Notes under the pieces: generated by a model
What the model saw: the letters and a program-made list of their open reading frames with translations, nothing else
Databases searched by the model: none
What the model was told of the DNA's origin: nothing
Part shown: positions 26,586 through 36,628 of the stretch, piece by piece
Numbering within the stretch: position 1 is the first letter of the stretch
How the letters are laid out: every line of letters begins with the position of its first letter
Source of the DNA: Arthrobacter sp. StoSoilB20
Lineage (GTDB): Bacteria > Actinomycetota > Actinomycetes > Actinomycetales > Micrococcaceae
DNA: 64,000 bases
Reading direction: 5' to 3'
Assembly: GCF_019977295.1 (NCBI RefSeq)
Contig: NZ_AP024651.1
Span: 1,488,001-1,552,000, forward strand
Made by a program: the position numbers and the translations under genes

Positions 26586-29318
26586 ATGCGGGCTGAGCAC
26601 CTTGTAGGCCGGGACGCCGAGCTGGAACTGGCCATGAAGATCCTGCGTCAGGAAGGCGCGGGGGCCGTGCTCCTGGTGGCGGACCCCGGTATCGGCAAGA
26701 CTGCCCTGGCCTCTGAAATTGCGGCCCGCCTGGCAGGGGAAATGGTGGTCATGCGGGTGCACGGAAGCCCCGCCCTGTCCGCTGTGCCCTACGGTGTCCT
26801 TGCGCCCTACCTGCTGGATCTGCCCGTGGAACAAGCCACCTCGCCCGTGGCGATCCTGCGCGAGTTCTGGGCCCAGTTCGAGAAACGCCGTGGGGGTGAG
26901 GGCGCGCGGCTCCTGCTGGTTGTCGATGATGCCCACGATCTTGACGAAGGCAGTACCCAGATCCTGGCCGAATTGGTGACCGCGGGATGGGCAAGGCTCG
27001 TGGCCACCGGCAGGCCACGCCCCGGTCTGCCCGCGGCTCTGCTTCAGCTTTGGTATGACGGACTGGCCGAGCGCCTGGAGCTTCATCCCCTGGACCACGA
27101 GGGCGTCGCTGAACTCGCGGAGAAAACCTTGGGCGGGACCGTCATGGCCAGCGCCGTGGATGTGCTGCATTCCGTTTCCGAGGGCAACCCTTTGCTACTT
27201 CGATGCCTCCTGGATGACTCTAAGGCCGATGGAAACCTGGTGCGGCGTAACGGCGTCTGGTTTCTGACACGCGCCCTCTCCGGCAGCGGCGAGGGCCTGG
27301 CGGAAGTAGTGCGGAACAGGGTTCTGCGCACCAGCGAGGCTGAGAGGGAAGCGATGTATGTCATCGCCCTCTCCGAACCGGTCCCCGCTTCCGTGCTCGA
27401 TACCCAGGTGGGCAGGGAAACGCTGCGGTCGCTGATGGACAGCCGGTTGGTCCTGTCCACCAACGGGCCGGGAAGCCCACTCAAAATGTGGCACCCCATG
27501 TACAGCGAGGCGCTGCGCCAGATCGTCTCCCCGGCCCGCAGCCTCCAGATCCGCCAGCGTATGGTCCAGCACCTGCTGGCGGAGCCACCCACGGCCGAGG
27601 GATTGCTCCGGTTGGTGAGCTGGGCGCTGGACTGCGGTGCCGACGTCGATGATGAACAGCTGCTGGAAGCAGCATTCCTGGCCGCCAAACTGCTGCAGAA
27701 CCCCCTTGCGTTGGCAGCAGCGGCAAAGGTCCGCTCCGAGGCATTGCGCCCACGCGCCCGTGCCGTCATGGCCATGGTCAACTACAACGACGGCGACTTC
27801 CGCAACGCCGTACGGCTGTTGGAAGAAGACCTGGGGTACTTGGACGCCGATCCATCGGGCCCACTGGGAACAGGCCTGTTGTGGGCCGCTGCACGGGCGG
27901 CCATGGGGGATACCGCAGAGGACATTGTGGCCGATGCGAGGGCCGCGGCGTCGGCGCTCACCAGCGGCCTTCCTGAGTCGGACCCCCTGGTGGGGCTCGT
28001 GGGACGGCACGCTACGGCACTGGAGCTGGCCGCCCTTGCCCACGATGGCTGCTATGCAGAACTCCGTGAGGGGATCGAACGGTTTGGGGAAGCTCTCAAC
28101 AGCGAGGACCCGGACCACGTCATGAACCAGGTGTTCCTCCTGGCCATGAAGTGTGAGCTCCTGACAGTGGAAGGGCAGGCCGTGGAAGCGCTGGATGCCG
28201 GACGTCAAGCATTGGCGCTGCTGGACGCGGCCGATGATGACCTCCTGTACTTCAGCGACTTTGTGTTGGCCCGCTATACCCTCGCCGCCCTGGGAGCTGG
28301 AGACTGGGGTGCTGCCGCGTCCGGCCTTGAACGGTACTCTGCACGATCGGCACTGGGACTCATAGTCTTTGGCGGCGATATCCAAACCCTCCAAGGGTTG
28401 TCCCTGCTGCGGCAAGGCCGCCTGGAGCAAGCGGCGGAGCTGGTGACTCCCGCCGTTGAGGCACTCCGGGTCAAGGATCCCCAACAGCTGAGGAACCTAG
28501 GCAATGCGCTGGCGTTCTACGCCGCAGCACGCTCCGGCGATACCGCGCTGGCCGAGCGACTTGCAGCTGAGGCCGGTGCCCTTGCCGGCGAGGCCGGTGC
28601 CCTTGCCGGCGAGGCCGGCGCCCCTGCCGGTGCCCCAGCCGGTGATGGGCGGGCCGGCACCGGCGGAGCCTACGTGGAGGCCCTGGCCGGGCTCTTCACG
28701 CTGGCCGGCCAGGAACTGGTATCCAAAGGATCAGGCCTGGACAAACTACGGACGCTGCCGGAATCCGCGTCCCTGCATCGCCTGCCAGGGGTCCTGCTGC
28801 AGAACCTGGTGCTCCGGGCCGAGATTGGCGACGTGCAGGCCATGGAGTCCATCAAGGTAGCCGCCGGCACTATGTCCGGAGCGTGGGCGGCCGGGTGGTT
28901 GTCGTTGGCGGAAGCACATGTGGGCGCTGATGGCCAAGGCTTCGTCAACGCAGGGAATCTCCTTGCTGCGGCGGGAATGCCCGGGCCGGCGGCCGTGGCG
29001 TTCGACAAAGCCGCCCTGTCCTTTGATGCCGAAGGGAAGCGCCCTGAGGCCCGCCAGGCGGCGGTGCTGCGCGATGTCAGCGAAGCCAGCCTCGGCGATG
29101 CCCTCCTCCATGACCCCACTGCCGAAGCGGACCGCTCGGTGCCTTTGACCCGCCGGGAGCAGGACATTGTGGCGTTGGCAGTTTCGGGACTTACCGACCG
29201 CCAAATCGCAGAGAAGCTGATGGTCTCCGTGCGCACGGTGGAGGGCCACCTGTACCGCAGCTACGCCAAGTTGGGCATTCGCCGGCGGGAAGATCTCGGC
29301 GCTGCTGTCCGTCACTGA
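26586..29318 (+). CDS. Large STAND-type ATPase with C-terminal LuxR helix-turn-helix (LuxR-2)
   Basis: Protein of 910 residues, a paralogue of the preceding gene. HLVGRDAELELA at the N-terminus is followed by Walker A ADPGIGKTALAS (about residue 33) and a canonical Walker B LLVVDDAHDLD. VSEGNPLLLRCLLDD is the STAND GNPL motif. A helical middle follows, and the C-terminal LuxR helix-turn-helix reads LTRREQDIVALAVSGLTDRQ, then VSVRTVEGHLYRSYAKLGI. An Ala/Gly-rich insert near residues 660-690 is encoded by a 21-bp DNA repeat. The start is taken as ATG 26586, with GGAG 5 bp upstream. An in-frame GTG lies at 26580. It is probably cotranscribed with LuxR-1. Confidence 0.88.
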   Translation: MRAEHLVGRDAELELAMKILRQEGAGAVLLVADPGIGKTALASEIAARLAGEMVVMRVHGSPALSAVPYGVLAPYLLDLPVEQATSPVAILREFWAQFEKRRGGEGARLLLVVDDAHDLDEGSTQILAELVTAGWARLVATGRPRPGLPAALLQLWYDGLAERLELHPLDHEGVAELAEKTLGGTVMASAVDVLHSVSEGNPLLLRCLLDDSKADGNLVRRNGVWFLTRALSGSGEGLAEVVRNRVLRTSEAEREAMYVIALSEPVPASVLDTQVGRETLRSLMDSRLVLSTNGPGSPLKMWHPMYSEALRQIVSPARSLQIRQRMVQHLLAEPPTAEGLLRLVSWALDCGADVDDEQLLEAAFLAAKLLQNPLALAAAAKVRSEALRPRARAVMAMVNYNDGDFRNAVRLLEEDLGYLDADPSGPLGTGLLWAAARAAMGDTAEDIVADARAAASALTSGLPESDPLVGLVGRHATALELAALAHDGCYAELREGIERFGEALNSEDPDHVMNQVFLLAMKCELLTVEGQAVEALDAGRQALALLDAADDDLLYFSDFVLARYTLAALGAGDWGAAASGLERYSARSALGLIVFGGDIQTLQGLSLLRQGRLEQAAELVTPAVEALRVKDPQQLRNLGNALAFYAAARSGDTALAERLAAEAGALAGEAGALAGEAGAPAGAPAGDGRAGTGGAYVEALAGLFTLAGQELVSKGSGLDKLRTLPESASLHRLPGVLLQNLVLRAEIGDVQAMESIKVAAGTMSGAWAAGWLSLAEAHVGADGQGFVNAGNLLAAAGMPGPAAVAFDKAALSFDAEGKRPEARQAAVLRDVSEASLGDALLHDPTAEADRSVPLTRREQDIVALAVSGLTDRQIAEKLMVSVRTVEGHLYRSYAKLGIRRREDLGAAVRH
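28569..28631. repeat. Three in-frame 21-bp repeats within LuxR-2
   Basis: Copies of GAGGCCGGTGCCCTTGCCGG(C) at 28569, 28590 and 28611. The first two are identical and the third has three changes. They encode heptapeptides EAGALAG/EAGAPAG. Confidence 0.9.
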
Positions 29319-29791
29319 TACCAGTGTCCGTTTGAGTACTCAGTCACTCCTTTGACGCCACTTGTGCCCGCCATCGCGGGGAATTTTGCCAATCAGTGGA
29401 GTAACCCGCGGGCGTGTTGTGCCCAAACCAAGTAGTTGCCCCTTGGGGGACTGAGTACAACAAGGTAGAGGCCCGGAAAAAGCCCCCAGCTAATCGAGTA
29501 CCAACTACTGGTGTACCGCGTTCGCCGCCCCGGCAGTATTGATCTTGGAAGAACGGTTCAGCCCCAAGCATCACCGGGATTCCGAAAGTCGCATCATCCG
29601 CATCGGTGGTCTCTTTGAGCCGATGCACCGGACACCGGAAGGTGTTCCGGCCCTGGACGAAGCCGGCGGCGACAGAGTCTTCTGAGACCGAGACTCTCCC
29701 CCCAGCCGCCGCCGGCTTCTAGGCCAGGTAGCCCGCACTTCGCGGAAAACCACCCCTCCCGGATCATGGGACTGCTTCTATTGGAGTGCGC
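29319..29791. other. 473-bp intergenic region with nested inverted repeats
   Basis: Between LuxR-2 and the third ATPase. Three GAGTAC motifs occur at 29334, 29453 and 29496. Perfect 10-bp arms GTACTCAGTC (29336-29345) and GACTGAGTAC (29449-29458) enclose about 100 bp. Arms AGTAGTTG (29431-29438) and CAACTACT (29502-29509) interlock with them. A second structure at 29659-29719 has perfect 12-bp outer arms (GAAGCCGGCGGC / GCCGCCGGCTTC) and 7-bp inner arms (AGAGTCT / AGACTCT). A short open frame (TTG 29545 to TGA 29685) is present but unsupported. The spacing suggests operator sites for the LuxR proteins plus a terminator-like element. Confidence 0.5.
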
Positions 29792-32227
29792 ATGCTGCCG
29801 GATCCCTGGCTGGACGAAGACACCGTCACAGTCGGGCTGAGGCCATCACCCTTCGCAGACCGGGCACGGCTGCTGGACATCATCCTTTCCGCAGTACCCT
29901 CCCCCTCCACCAGCGGCATCGTAGTGACGGGAGACCGGGGATCCGGTAAGAGCCACCTGTTGCTCTCCATCAAAGCGGGCCTCCCGGAAACCATGGACGT
30001 CAGGACTTTCGCGGGAAAGCCGGAACTCAAAACCATCAGCTATGGCGCACTGGGCGCCGCTGCCGAAAGCGCTGGCGACAGCACCATGCTCCCGGGACTT
30101 CACGTCTTGCGTGCCTTGACCAGCACCTTGGGGGCCGCTGAGTACCTGTACACGCCAAACAGCGGCCGACGCCGGAACAAGCACCAGGTGCGGGCGGCGC
30201 GTCCGCCGCTGGTGTTGTTGGTGGACGATATCCACTACTTCGATCCCGCTTCACTGGCTGTCCTGCTGCAGCTGATTCCGGGCTTTGGCGCCACCTTGGT
30301 AGCTACTGCCGACAGCCGACGGCCCCTGCCTCCGGACCTTTACCAACTCTGGGAAGACGGCTTCCTGGAACAGTTCTTCCTGCCTCCCTTCAGCTTCATG
30401 GAGGCGCACGCGCTGGCCGAAGCTGTCCTGGGCGGCAAGGTCCAGCGCCGTGCCAGCAGCCTTCTGGCCGCCATGAGCGGTTTCAATGTGGGGCTGCTGG
30501 GAATCGCCCTCAATGATGCCCGCAGCGCGGGGCTGTTGGCGCAGAAGGACGGCTACTGGACCATTGATGTCCGCGCCCACTGTGACTGGCCGGGCGTGGT
30601 GGCGCAGGTGCAGGCGGAAAACTCTGCACGGCCGGCCGAGGAACGGCACGCCCTGGAACTCATCGCGCTCGCGGAACCGGTGGCTGTGGATGTGGTGGAG
30701 CACCATTTCGGCCACACCGCCGTTGAACATCTCCTGGCAAACCATCACATCAGGCTGTTGGCCGGGAGGCCGCCGCTGGTCAGGACGAGTTCCTGGCTTC
30801 GCGGCGAGGGCACCCGACTGGCAGTGCCCCGGCCCAGGAGCCTGGCCCTCCGCCTTGGCGTTGAGGAGCCGGTCCTGACACGGGAATCAGCTCCCACCTT
30901 GCTGCGCTGGATGAACTGGACCCTGGACTGCGGGCTGACGTTGTCGGACGAACTTCTCCTCGCGGCAGCACCGGCGGCCGACAGGCCATCAACGGCAGAA
31001 CTGGCCATCCGTGCCGCCGCCGCAGTGGCCGCCCCGGGGCGGAAGGACGAGGCGAGGCTCCTGAGGGCCCGCGCTTTGGTTGCCGAGGGTTTGTTGGGCG
31101 AAGCCGCTCCGGAACTGAGTGAACTTGCAGCCGCCGGGGGATCGCCGGAAGTGAAGGCCGACGCCGGTCACCGCTTGCTGGCGCTCGAACTCCTGGGTGC
31201 CGTTCCGGGCCGGGCGTGGCGCAGCGGGCAGGAGGAAGAGGGTTCAGGCGAACAGGGGACCGCCCAACTGGTCCGCAACGTCCGGGAAGCCGAACGGCTG
31301 CTGCTGACGGGGGCTGCGCCGGAGGCGTTGGAGCGGTCAACAGCGGCCATGGCTGCAGTTGATGCAAACCCCGCCTTGGACATGTTCCGCCCGGCGGTGC
31401 TGTTCCGACACGTGGTGTGCCTCCGCAACAACCTGGCCTGGAGCCAGGTTGATGCGCTGTTGGACTGTCCTTCCGCCTTTGTGCTGCCCACCTACCTTGC
31501 TGTGTGTTTGGACGTTGCCCGCGCGTATGCAGAACTCAGCCAAGGGCTTACCCGCGCGGCGGCGACAACGTTGGAACCTGTCCTTGCGGAACTTCCCGAC
31601 GCCGGCCTTCCGCCGGTCCTTGCCTTCGCGGCGGCCATGCTGGCCTACTGCGAGGCGCTGCGCGGGAACCCTGCGCAGGCGATGGAACGGTGTGGTCAGA
31701 GTGTCTCGGCCCTGCGGGAAGTCCAGGATCCAGGGGGTCTGCTCGCGCAACTCAGCTCCGTGTATTTGGCAGCCGCACAGGACCAGCTTGCCGGCAGGCC
31801 CGGCCACCTGATGGAGTTGGCTGAACAACTCCGCCACCAGGGCAACACGATGTTGGAAGCCGAGGCGGTCTCCCTCCTGATGCTCAACGCCACCAGTACC
31901 GCCGTCGAGGACCTGGTGCTGCAGCGGCGCCTGGCAGGGCTGGCAGCAGGAATTCACGGAGCCCGGGGAACCGCGCTTGGCACGTTTGCGTCGGCGCTGC
32001 TGAACCAGGACCCCAAAACGCTCGAGACGGCCGGGAGGAGCTTGTCTGCCGACAGGCTTTTTGCCCATGCTGCCATGTGCTACTCCCTTGCGGCCAGTGG
32101 GTACGAAGCCCGCACCAGGAGTGCGGCGAGCCGGCGTGCCTCGGTCCTGGTTGAGCGCCTGCGCAGCGCATTCGACAGCGGCGCCGTTCCGCCGCTGGGC
32201 TGGGTCCCGGGAAGGGCAGGCGGCTGA
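29792..32227 (+). CDS. STAND-type ATPase paralogue lacking the LuxR domain
   Basis: Protein of 811 residues related in layout to the two preceding regulators. Walker A is VTGDRGSGKSHLL (about residues 46-56) and Walker B is VLLVDDIHYFDP. The GNPL motif is degenerate (MSGFNVGLLGIAL). The helical middle continues, but the protein stops at VLVERLRSAFDSG... with a short Pro/Gly tail, where the other two carry their helix-turn-helix. No LuxR motif is found in the following bases, because sufS begins 80 bp later. The start is taken as ATG 29792 with GGAG 5 bp upstream (alternative GTG 29786). It may act by binding a partner or be a decayed regulator. Confidence 0.8.
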   Translation: MLPDPWLDEDTVTVGLRPSPFADRARLLDIILSAVPSPSTSGIVVTGDRGSGKSHLLLSIKAGLPETMDVRTFAGKPELKTISYGALGAAAESAGDSTMLPGLHVLRALTSTLGAAEYLYTPNSGRRRNKHQVRAARPPLVLLVDDIHYFDPASLAVLLQLIPGFGATLVATADSRRPLPPDLYQLWEDGFLEQFFLPPFSFMEAHALAEAVLGGKVQRRASSLLAAMSGFNVGLLGIALNDARSAGLLAQKDGYWTIDVRAHCDWPGVVAQVQAENSARPAEERHALELIALAEPVAVDVVEHHFGHTAVEHLLANHHIRLLAGRPPLVRTSSWLRGEGTRLAVPRPRSLALRLGVEEPVLTRESAPTLLRWMNWTLDCGLTLSDELLLAAAPAADRPSTAELAIRAAAAVAAPGRKDEARLLRARALVAEGLLGEAAPELSELAAAGGSPEVKADAGHRLLALELLGAVPGRAWRSGQEEEGSGEQGTAQLVRNVREAERLLLTGAAPEALERSTAAMAAVDANPALDMFRPAVLFRHVVCLRNNLAWSQVDALLDCPSAFVLPTYLAVCLDVARAYAELSQGLTRAAATTLEPVLAELPDAGLPPVLAFAAAMLAYCEALRGNPAQAMERCGQSVSALREVQDPGGLLAQLSSVYLAAAQDQLAGRPGHLMELAEQLRHQGNTMLEAEAVSLLMLNATSTAVEDLVLQRRLAGLAAGIHGARGTALGTFASALLNQDPKTLETAGRSLSADRLFAHAAMCYSLAASGYEARTRSAASRRASVLVERLRSAFDSGAVPPLGWVPGRAGG

Positions 32228-32285
32228 CGTGCTGAACGGCACACCGCCCGGTGCAGCCCCACGTGGGATAATGGGGAGTCCCTGA

Positions 32286-33632
<1,347 letters not shown>

Positions 33633-33690
33633 CCATCAGCAGCCCTGACATGCCGGGCAACCATCAACCACCGAACAGGCTATAACCACC

Positions 33691-34143
33691 ATGAGTCTTG
33701 ACCAGCTGTACCAGCAGATCATCCTGGACCACTCCAAGCAGCGGCACGGCAGTGGCCTGGCTGAAACGGCCGCCCCTGAAGGGGCATCCACCGGTCAATC
33801 ACACCAACTGAACCCGGTGTGCGGGGATGAAGTCACGCTGCGGCTCGCCGTTGCGGACGGAACCGTCCAGCAGATCAGCTGGGACGGAGCGGGCTGCTCC
33901 ATTTCGATGGCTTCTGCCTCGGTGCTGACCGACCTCGGCGAGGGAATGTCCGTGGAGGAACTGCACACGGTGATCGGGAACTTCCGCGAAGTCCTCCGGT
34001 CCCGCGGCAAGGTCCAGGCCGACCCCGAGGTCCTCGGTGACGCGGCGGCCTTCGAAGGCGTGGCCCGTTACGCGGCGCGCGTCAAATGCGCCATGATCTC
34101 CTGGGTTGCTGCCGAGGATGCCCTCAACCAGGCCACCGCCTAA
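33691..34143 (+). CDS. sufU: SufU-type Fe-S scaffold / sulfur-transfer protein
   Basis: Zinc-dependent partner that accepts persulfide sulfur from SufS. It has 150 residues. The three conserved Cys are in NPVCGDE (Cys44), DGAGCSISMASAS (Cys69) and ARVKCAMISW (about Cys133), and the N-terminus MSLDQLYQQIILDHSKQ is typical of SufU. It is probably cotranscribed with sufS. A very strong hairpin terminator begins at the stop codon. Confidence 0.95.
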   Translation: MSLDQLYQQIILDHSKQRHGSGLAETAAPEGASTGQSHQLNPVCGDEVTLRLAVADGTVQQISWDGAGCSISMASASVLTDLGEGMSVEELHTVIGNFREVLRSRGKVQADPEVLGDAAAFEGVARYAARVKCAMISWVAAEDALNQATA

Positions 34144-34196
34144 AACAGGAAGCAGCGCGCGCAATGAGTTCTCACAGCGCGCGCTGCTTCCTGTTT
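34143..34196. terminator. Strong bidirectional terminator
   Basis: Perfect 20-bp arms: AAACAGGAAGCAGCGCGCGC at 34143-34162 and its reverse complement at 34177-34196, with a 14-nt loop. It sits between convergent sufU and the minus-strand membrane gene, with A/T runs at both ends. Confidence 0.93.
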
Positions 34197-34209
34197 GGCC
34201 GGGTGAAGC

Positions 34210-34431
34210 TCAGGCGACCAAGCCTGCAATGCCAATGGCCGCCGTCGCCAATCCCAGCACCATGGAGATGGTGACCAGGACAACGTGGACCGTGAGGAAC
34301 CGGGTGGCCTTGCCTGCGGCATCGCGGGCGCGGGGATCCTTCATGACGCGCTTGAGGAACTGTGGCCACACAAGCAGCGACCAGAGCCCTGCGACGATCA
34401 GGACAACCGCAAGGATCGCGGGGATCTCCAC
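34210..34431 (-). CDS. Small SCO4848-like membrane protein
   Basis: Protein of 73 residues with two hydrophobic helices (about 5-22 and 48-70) separated by a basic loop (KRVMKDPRARDAAGKATRFL). The pattern, starting EIPAILAVVLIVAGLWSLLVWP, fits the actinobacterial SCO4848 family of unknown function. The GTG start at 34431 is 1 bp after the DUF2505 stop, so the two genes are translationally linked. Confidence 0.75.
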   Translation of the reverse strand: MEIPAILAVVLIVAGLWSLLVWPQFLKRVMKDPRARDAAGKATRFLTVHVVLVTISMVLGLATAAIGIAGLVA

Positions 34432-34432
34432 G

Positions 34433-34930
34433 CTAGTGGCTTTCGAGCCAGGCCTGGGCCTGCTGCGACTGGATGTTCAGTGCCTTGCCAACCATCGGCT
34501 CCGCAGCATCAGCGATCTTGCCACCGAGGAACGGTACCGAAGAGGTGACGTTGCCTTCGAGCTCGATCCTGGTGTTGGCACCGTCGGCAACGAGGCGCTG
34601 GACAGCCGTGACGTCCAGGGGCGCGCCTGAAATCTTCAAGGCGATGTTGCTGGCCCGTGAGCCATCGGCCGCGGGAGCTTCCCACTGCTCGGTCTGGGTG
34701 ACCTTCAGGGTCTCGCCGACGAACTTCCGGGCAATGTCCGGCAGTCGCGTGGTGGGCAGGGTGCGGACAGTGACGGTGCTGAACGCACCGGCGGGGTCGC
34801 CGTCGATCGTGAACGATTCCAGGGAGCCGCCCACCAGTTCGCTCGTGTGACGCAGGAATTCTTCGTCGACAAATACGGCAGCTACGCGGTCAACGCTGTG
34901 CGGCAGGGTGGTGGATGCGCTCAGGGCCAT
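34433..34930 (-). CDS. DUF2505 protein (START/SRPBCC-like)
   Basis: Protein of 165 residues, starting MALSASTTLPHSVDRVAAVF and resembling polyketide-cyclase/START folds. The central VTVRTLPTTRLPDIARKFVG and the C-terminal GNVTSSVPFLGGKIADAAEP match the actinobacterial DUF2505 family, whose role is unknown but whose fold suggests hydrophobic-ligand binding. A good Shine-Dalgarno (CGGAGGAC) precedes the ATG. It is upstream of the SCO4848-like gene. Confidence 0.82.
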   Translation of the reverse strand: MALSASTTLPHSVDRVAAVFVDEEFLRHTSELVGGSLESFTIDGDPAGAFSTVTVRTLPTTRLPDIARKFVGETLKVTQTEQWEAPAADGSRASNIALKISGAPLDVTAVQRLVADGANTRIELEGNVTSSVPFLGGKIADAAEPMVGKALNIQSQQAQAWLESH

Positions 34931-34977
34931 GGGTCCTCCGTGAATGGTGGTGGTGAAGCTTTTTAGCTCCCAACATC

Positions 34978-36519
34978 CTACGGGGTTCCGCCGGCCACCC
35001 CTGAACCGGTGCTTGCCGGGGAGCTCTCCTGGAGGGTGATGGCCGCAGCCGAGATGTTCCGGGCCATGGACGGGAAGATGAAACCGTGGAACGGGTACAC
35101 CCCCAGCCAGTAGAGGCGCCCGGCAAGTCCACGCGGGAAGAAAATGGCGCGCTGCTTATAAAGGCTGCCTTCGCCGTCGGGCTCCACCGCCAACTCCAGC
35201 CAGGCCCCGCCCGGGGCCCGCATCTCGGCCCGCAAGCGCAGCAGGTGCCCGCGGTCGATGGCTTCCACCCGCCACCAGTCCACTACCTCACCGGCGTTGA
35301 GGGTTTTGGGATGCCGGCGTCCGCGCAGCAAACCAGCCCCGCCCTGGAGCTTGTCCAGCCAGCCCCGGACCCGCCATGCCAGCGGCAGTGAATACCAGCC
35401 GTTCTTACCGCCGATGCCCTCAATGATGGTCCAGACGTGCTCCGGCCGGGCCTCGCTGTGGAAGGTCCTTTCATCGAGGAAGACTTTGTAGCCCGCCCAA
35501 TCGGGGTCACTGGGAAGCGGATCGGCGTCGATCCCCGCGTTGGCCCAGGTGGTCTCCACCTGTCCGTCCCGTTCCTTGCCCAACGCCAAAGCGACGGCAC
35601 GGCGGTACTGGGTCAGGCCGCCGTCGGGCTGGGGTATGTAACGGTCGACGTCGTGCTCCCGCGACACTGCGTCATGCTGCAGCGACTGCACCAAAGGCAG
35701 GGACATGGACAGGGGAATTGGCGTCACCAGGGCCACCCACAATCCGGCAAGCTTGGGAGCCGGGACGGGAAGCGCGATGACCAGGCGCCGGGGGAGCCCC
35801 CGCTCCACCGCGTACTCGTTCATCATCTCCTTGTACTTCAGGACGTCCCGGGAGCCGATATCGAAGGAACGGTTCAACTTATCCGGGAGCGCCGCAGCAG
35901 CCACGAGGTAGTGCAGGACGTCACGGACCGCGATGGCCTCAACCCGGTTGTTCACCCAACTGGGGGCAGGCATGACCGGAAGTGTTTCGGCCAGGTGCCG
36001 GATCATCTCGAACGAGGCGGATCCCGAGCCGATCACCACGCCGGCCTGGAACACGATCGAGTCCACTGATGAGTCCAGGAACACCTTTCCCACGGTCTCG
36101 CGGGAACGCATGTGGATGGACAGTTCCTCGTTCTCGGGGTGCAGTCCGCCGAGGTAGACGATCCTGTCCACACCGGCCCCTGCCGCGGCTCCAGCCACGA
36201 GCCGGGCCATGGCTTCCTCCTTGGCCTCGAACCCGCTGCCGGATGCCATGGAGTGGACCAGGTAGTACAGGACGTCCACGCCGGCCAGGGCCTCGGTGAG
36301 TCCGTCTGCGTCCGAGAGGCTGTTCTCGATGATCTCCACATGATCATGCCAAGGGACATCGGCGATCTTTTGTGGCGTGCGGACCAGGACCTTGACCTTG
36401 TGGCCGGCTTCAAGGAGCCGGGGGACCAGACGTCCGCCAATGTATCCGGTGGCGCCTGTTACCAGTACGGTCCTGGTGTCCTGCGGTGTGTTGGAATGCG
36501 TAGCTTCCGAAGGCTGCAA
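34978..36519 (-). CDS. NAD(P)-dependent SDR-like protein with DUF2867 domain
   Basis: Two-domain protein of about 513 residues. The N-terminal Rossmann fold has the nucleotide motif VLVTGATGYIGGRLVPRLLE near residue 16 and NmrA/atypical-SDR features (YYLVHSMASGSGFEAKEE, IVYLGGLHP). The C-terminal DUF2867 domain begins near residue 330 (ARPEHVWTIIEGIGGKNGWY) and ends with GRLYWLGVYPFHGFIFPSM. I place the start at TTG 36519, with AGGAG 5 bp upstream. The open frame extends to 36669, but that would overlap the mfd start. It is divergent from mfd. Function unknown, probably a reductase or sensor. Confidence 0.8.
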   Translation of the reverse strand: MQPSEATHSNTPQDTRTVLVTGATGYIGGRLVPRLLEAGHKVKVLVRTPQKIADVPWHDHVEIIENSLSDADGLTEALAGVDVLYYLVHSMASGSGFEAKEEAMARLVAGAAAGAGVDRIVYLGGLHPENEELSIHMRSRETVGKVFLDSSVDSIVFQAGVVIGSGSASFEMIRHLAETLPVMPAPSWVNNRVEAIAVRDVLHYLVAAAALPDKLNRSFDIGSRDVLKYKEMMNEYAVERGLPRRLVIALPVPAPKLAGLWVALVTPIPLSMSLPLVQSLQHDAVSREHDVDRYIPQPDGGLTQYRRAVALALGKERDGQVETTWANAGIDADPLPSDPDWAGYKVFLDERTFHSEARPEHVWTIIEGIGGKNGWYSLPLAWRVRGWLDKLQGGAGLLRGRRHPKTLNAGEVVDWWRVEAIDRGHLLRLRAEMRAPGGAWLELAVEPDGEGSLYKQRAIFFPRGLAGRLYWLGVYPFHGFIFPSMARNISAAAITLQESSPASTGSGVAGGTP

Positions 36520-36628
36520 AGGAACTCCTGGGGCTGGGGGTAGAGGTAGGCTGGAATGACCCGGCGTTCTTCTGAATTTCCGGGCATTTGTGTTGCCTGC
36601 CCTTGGAACCACCCTAGGAGTTTCTGTC

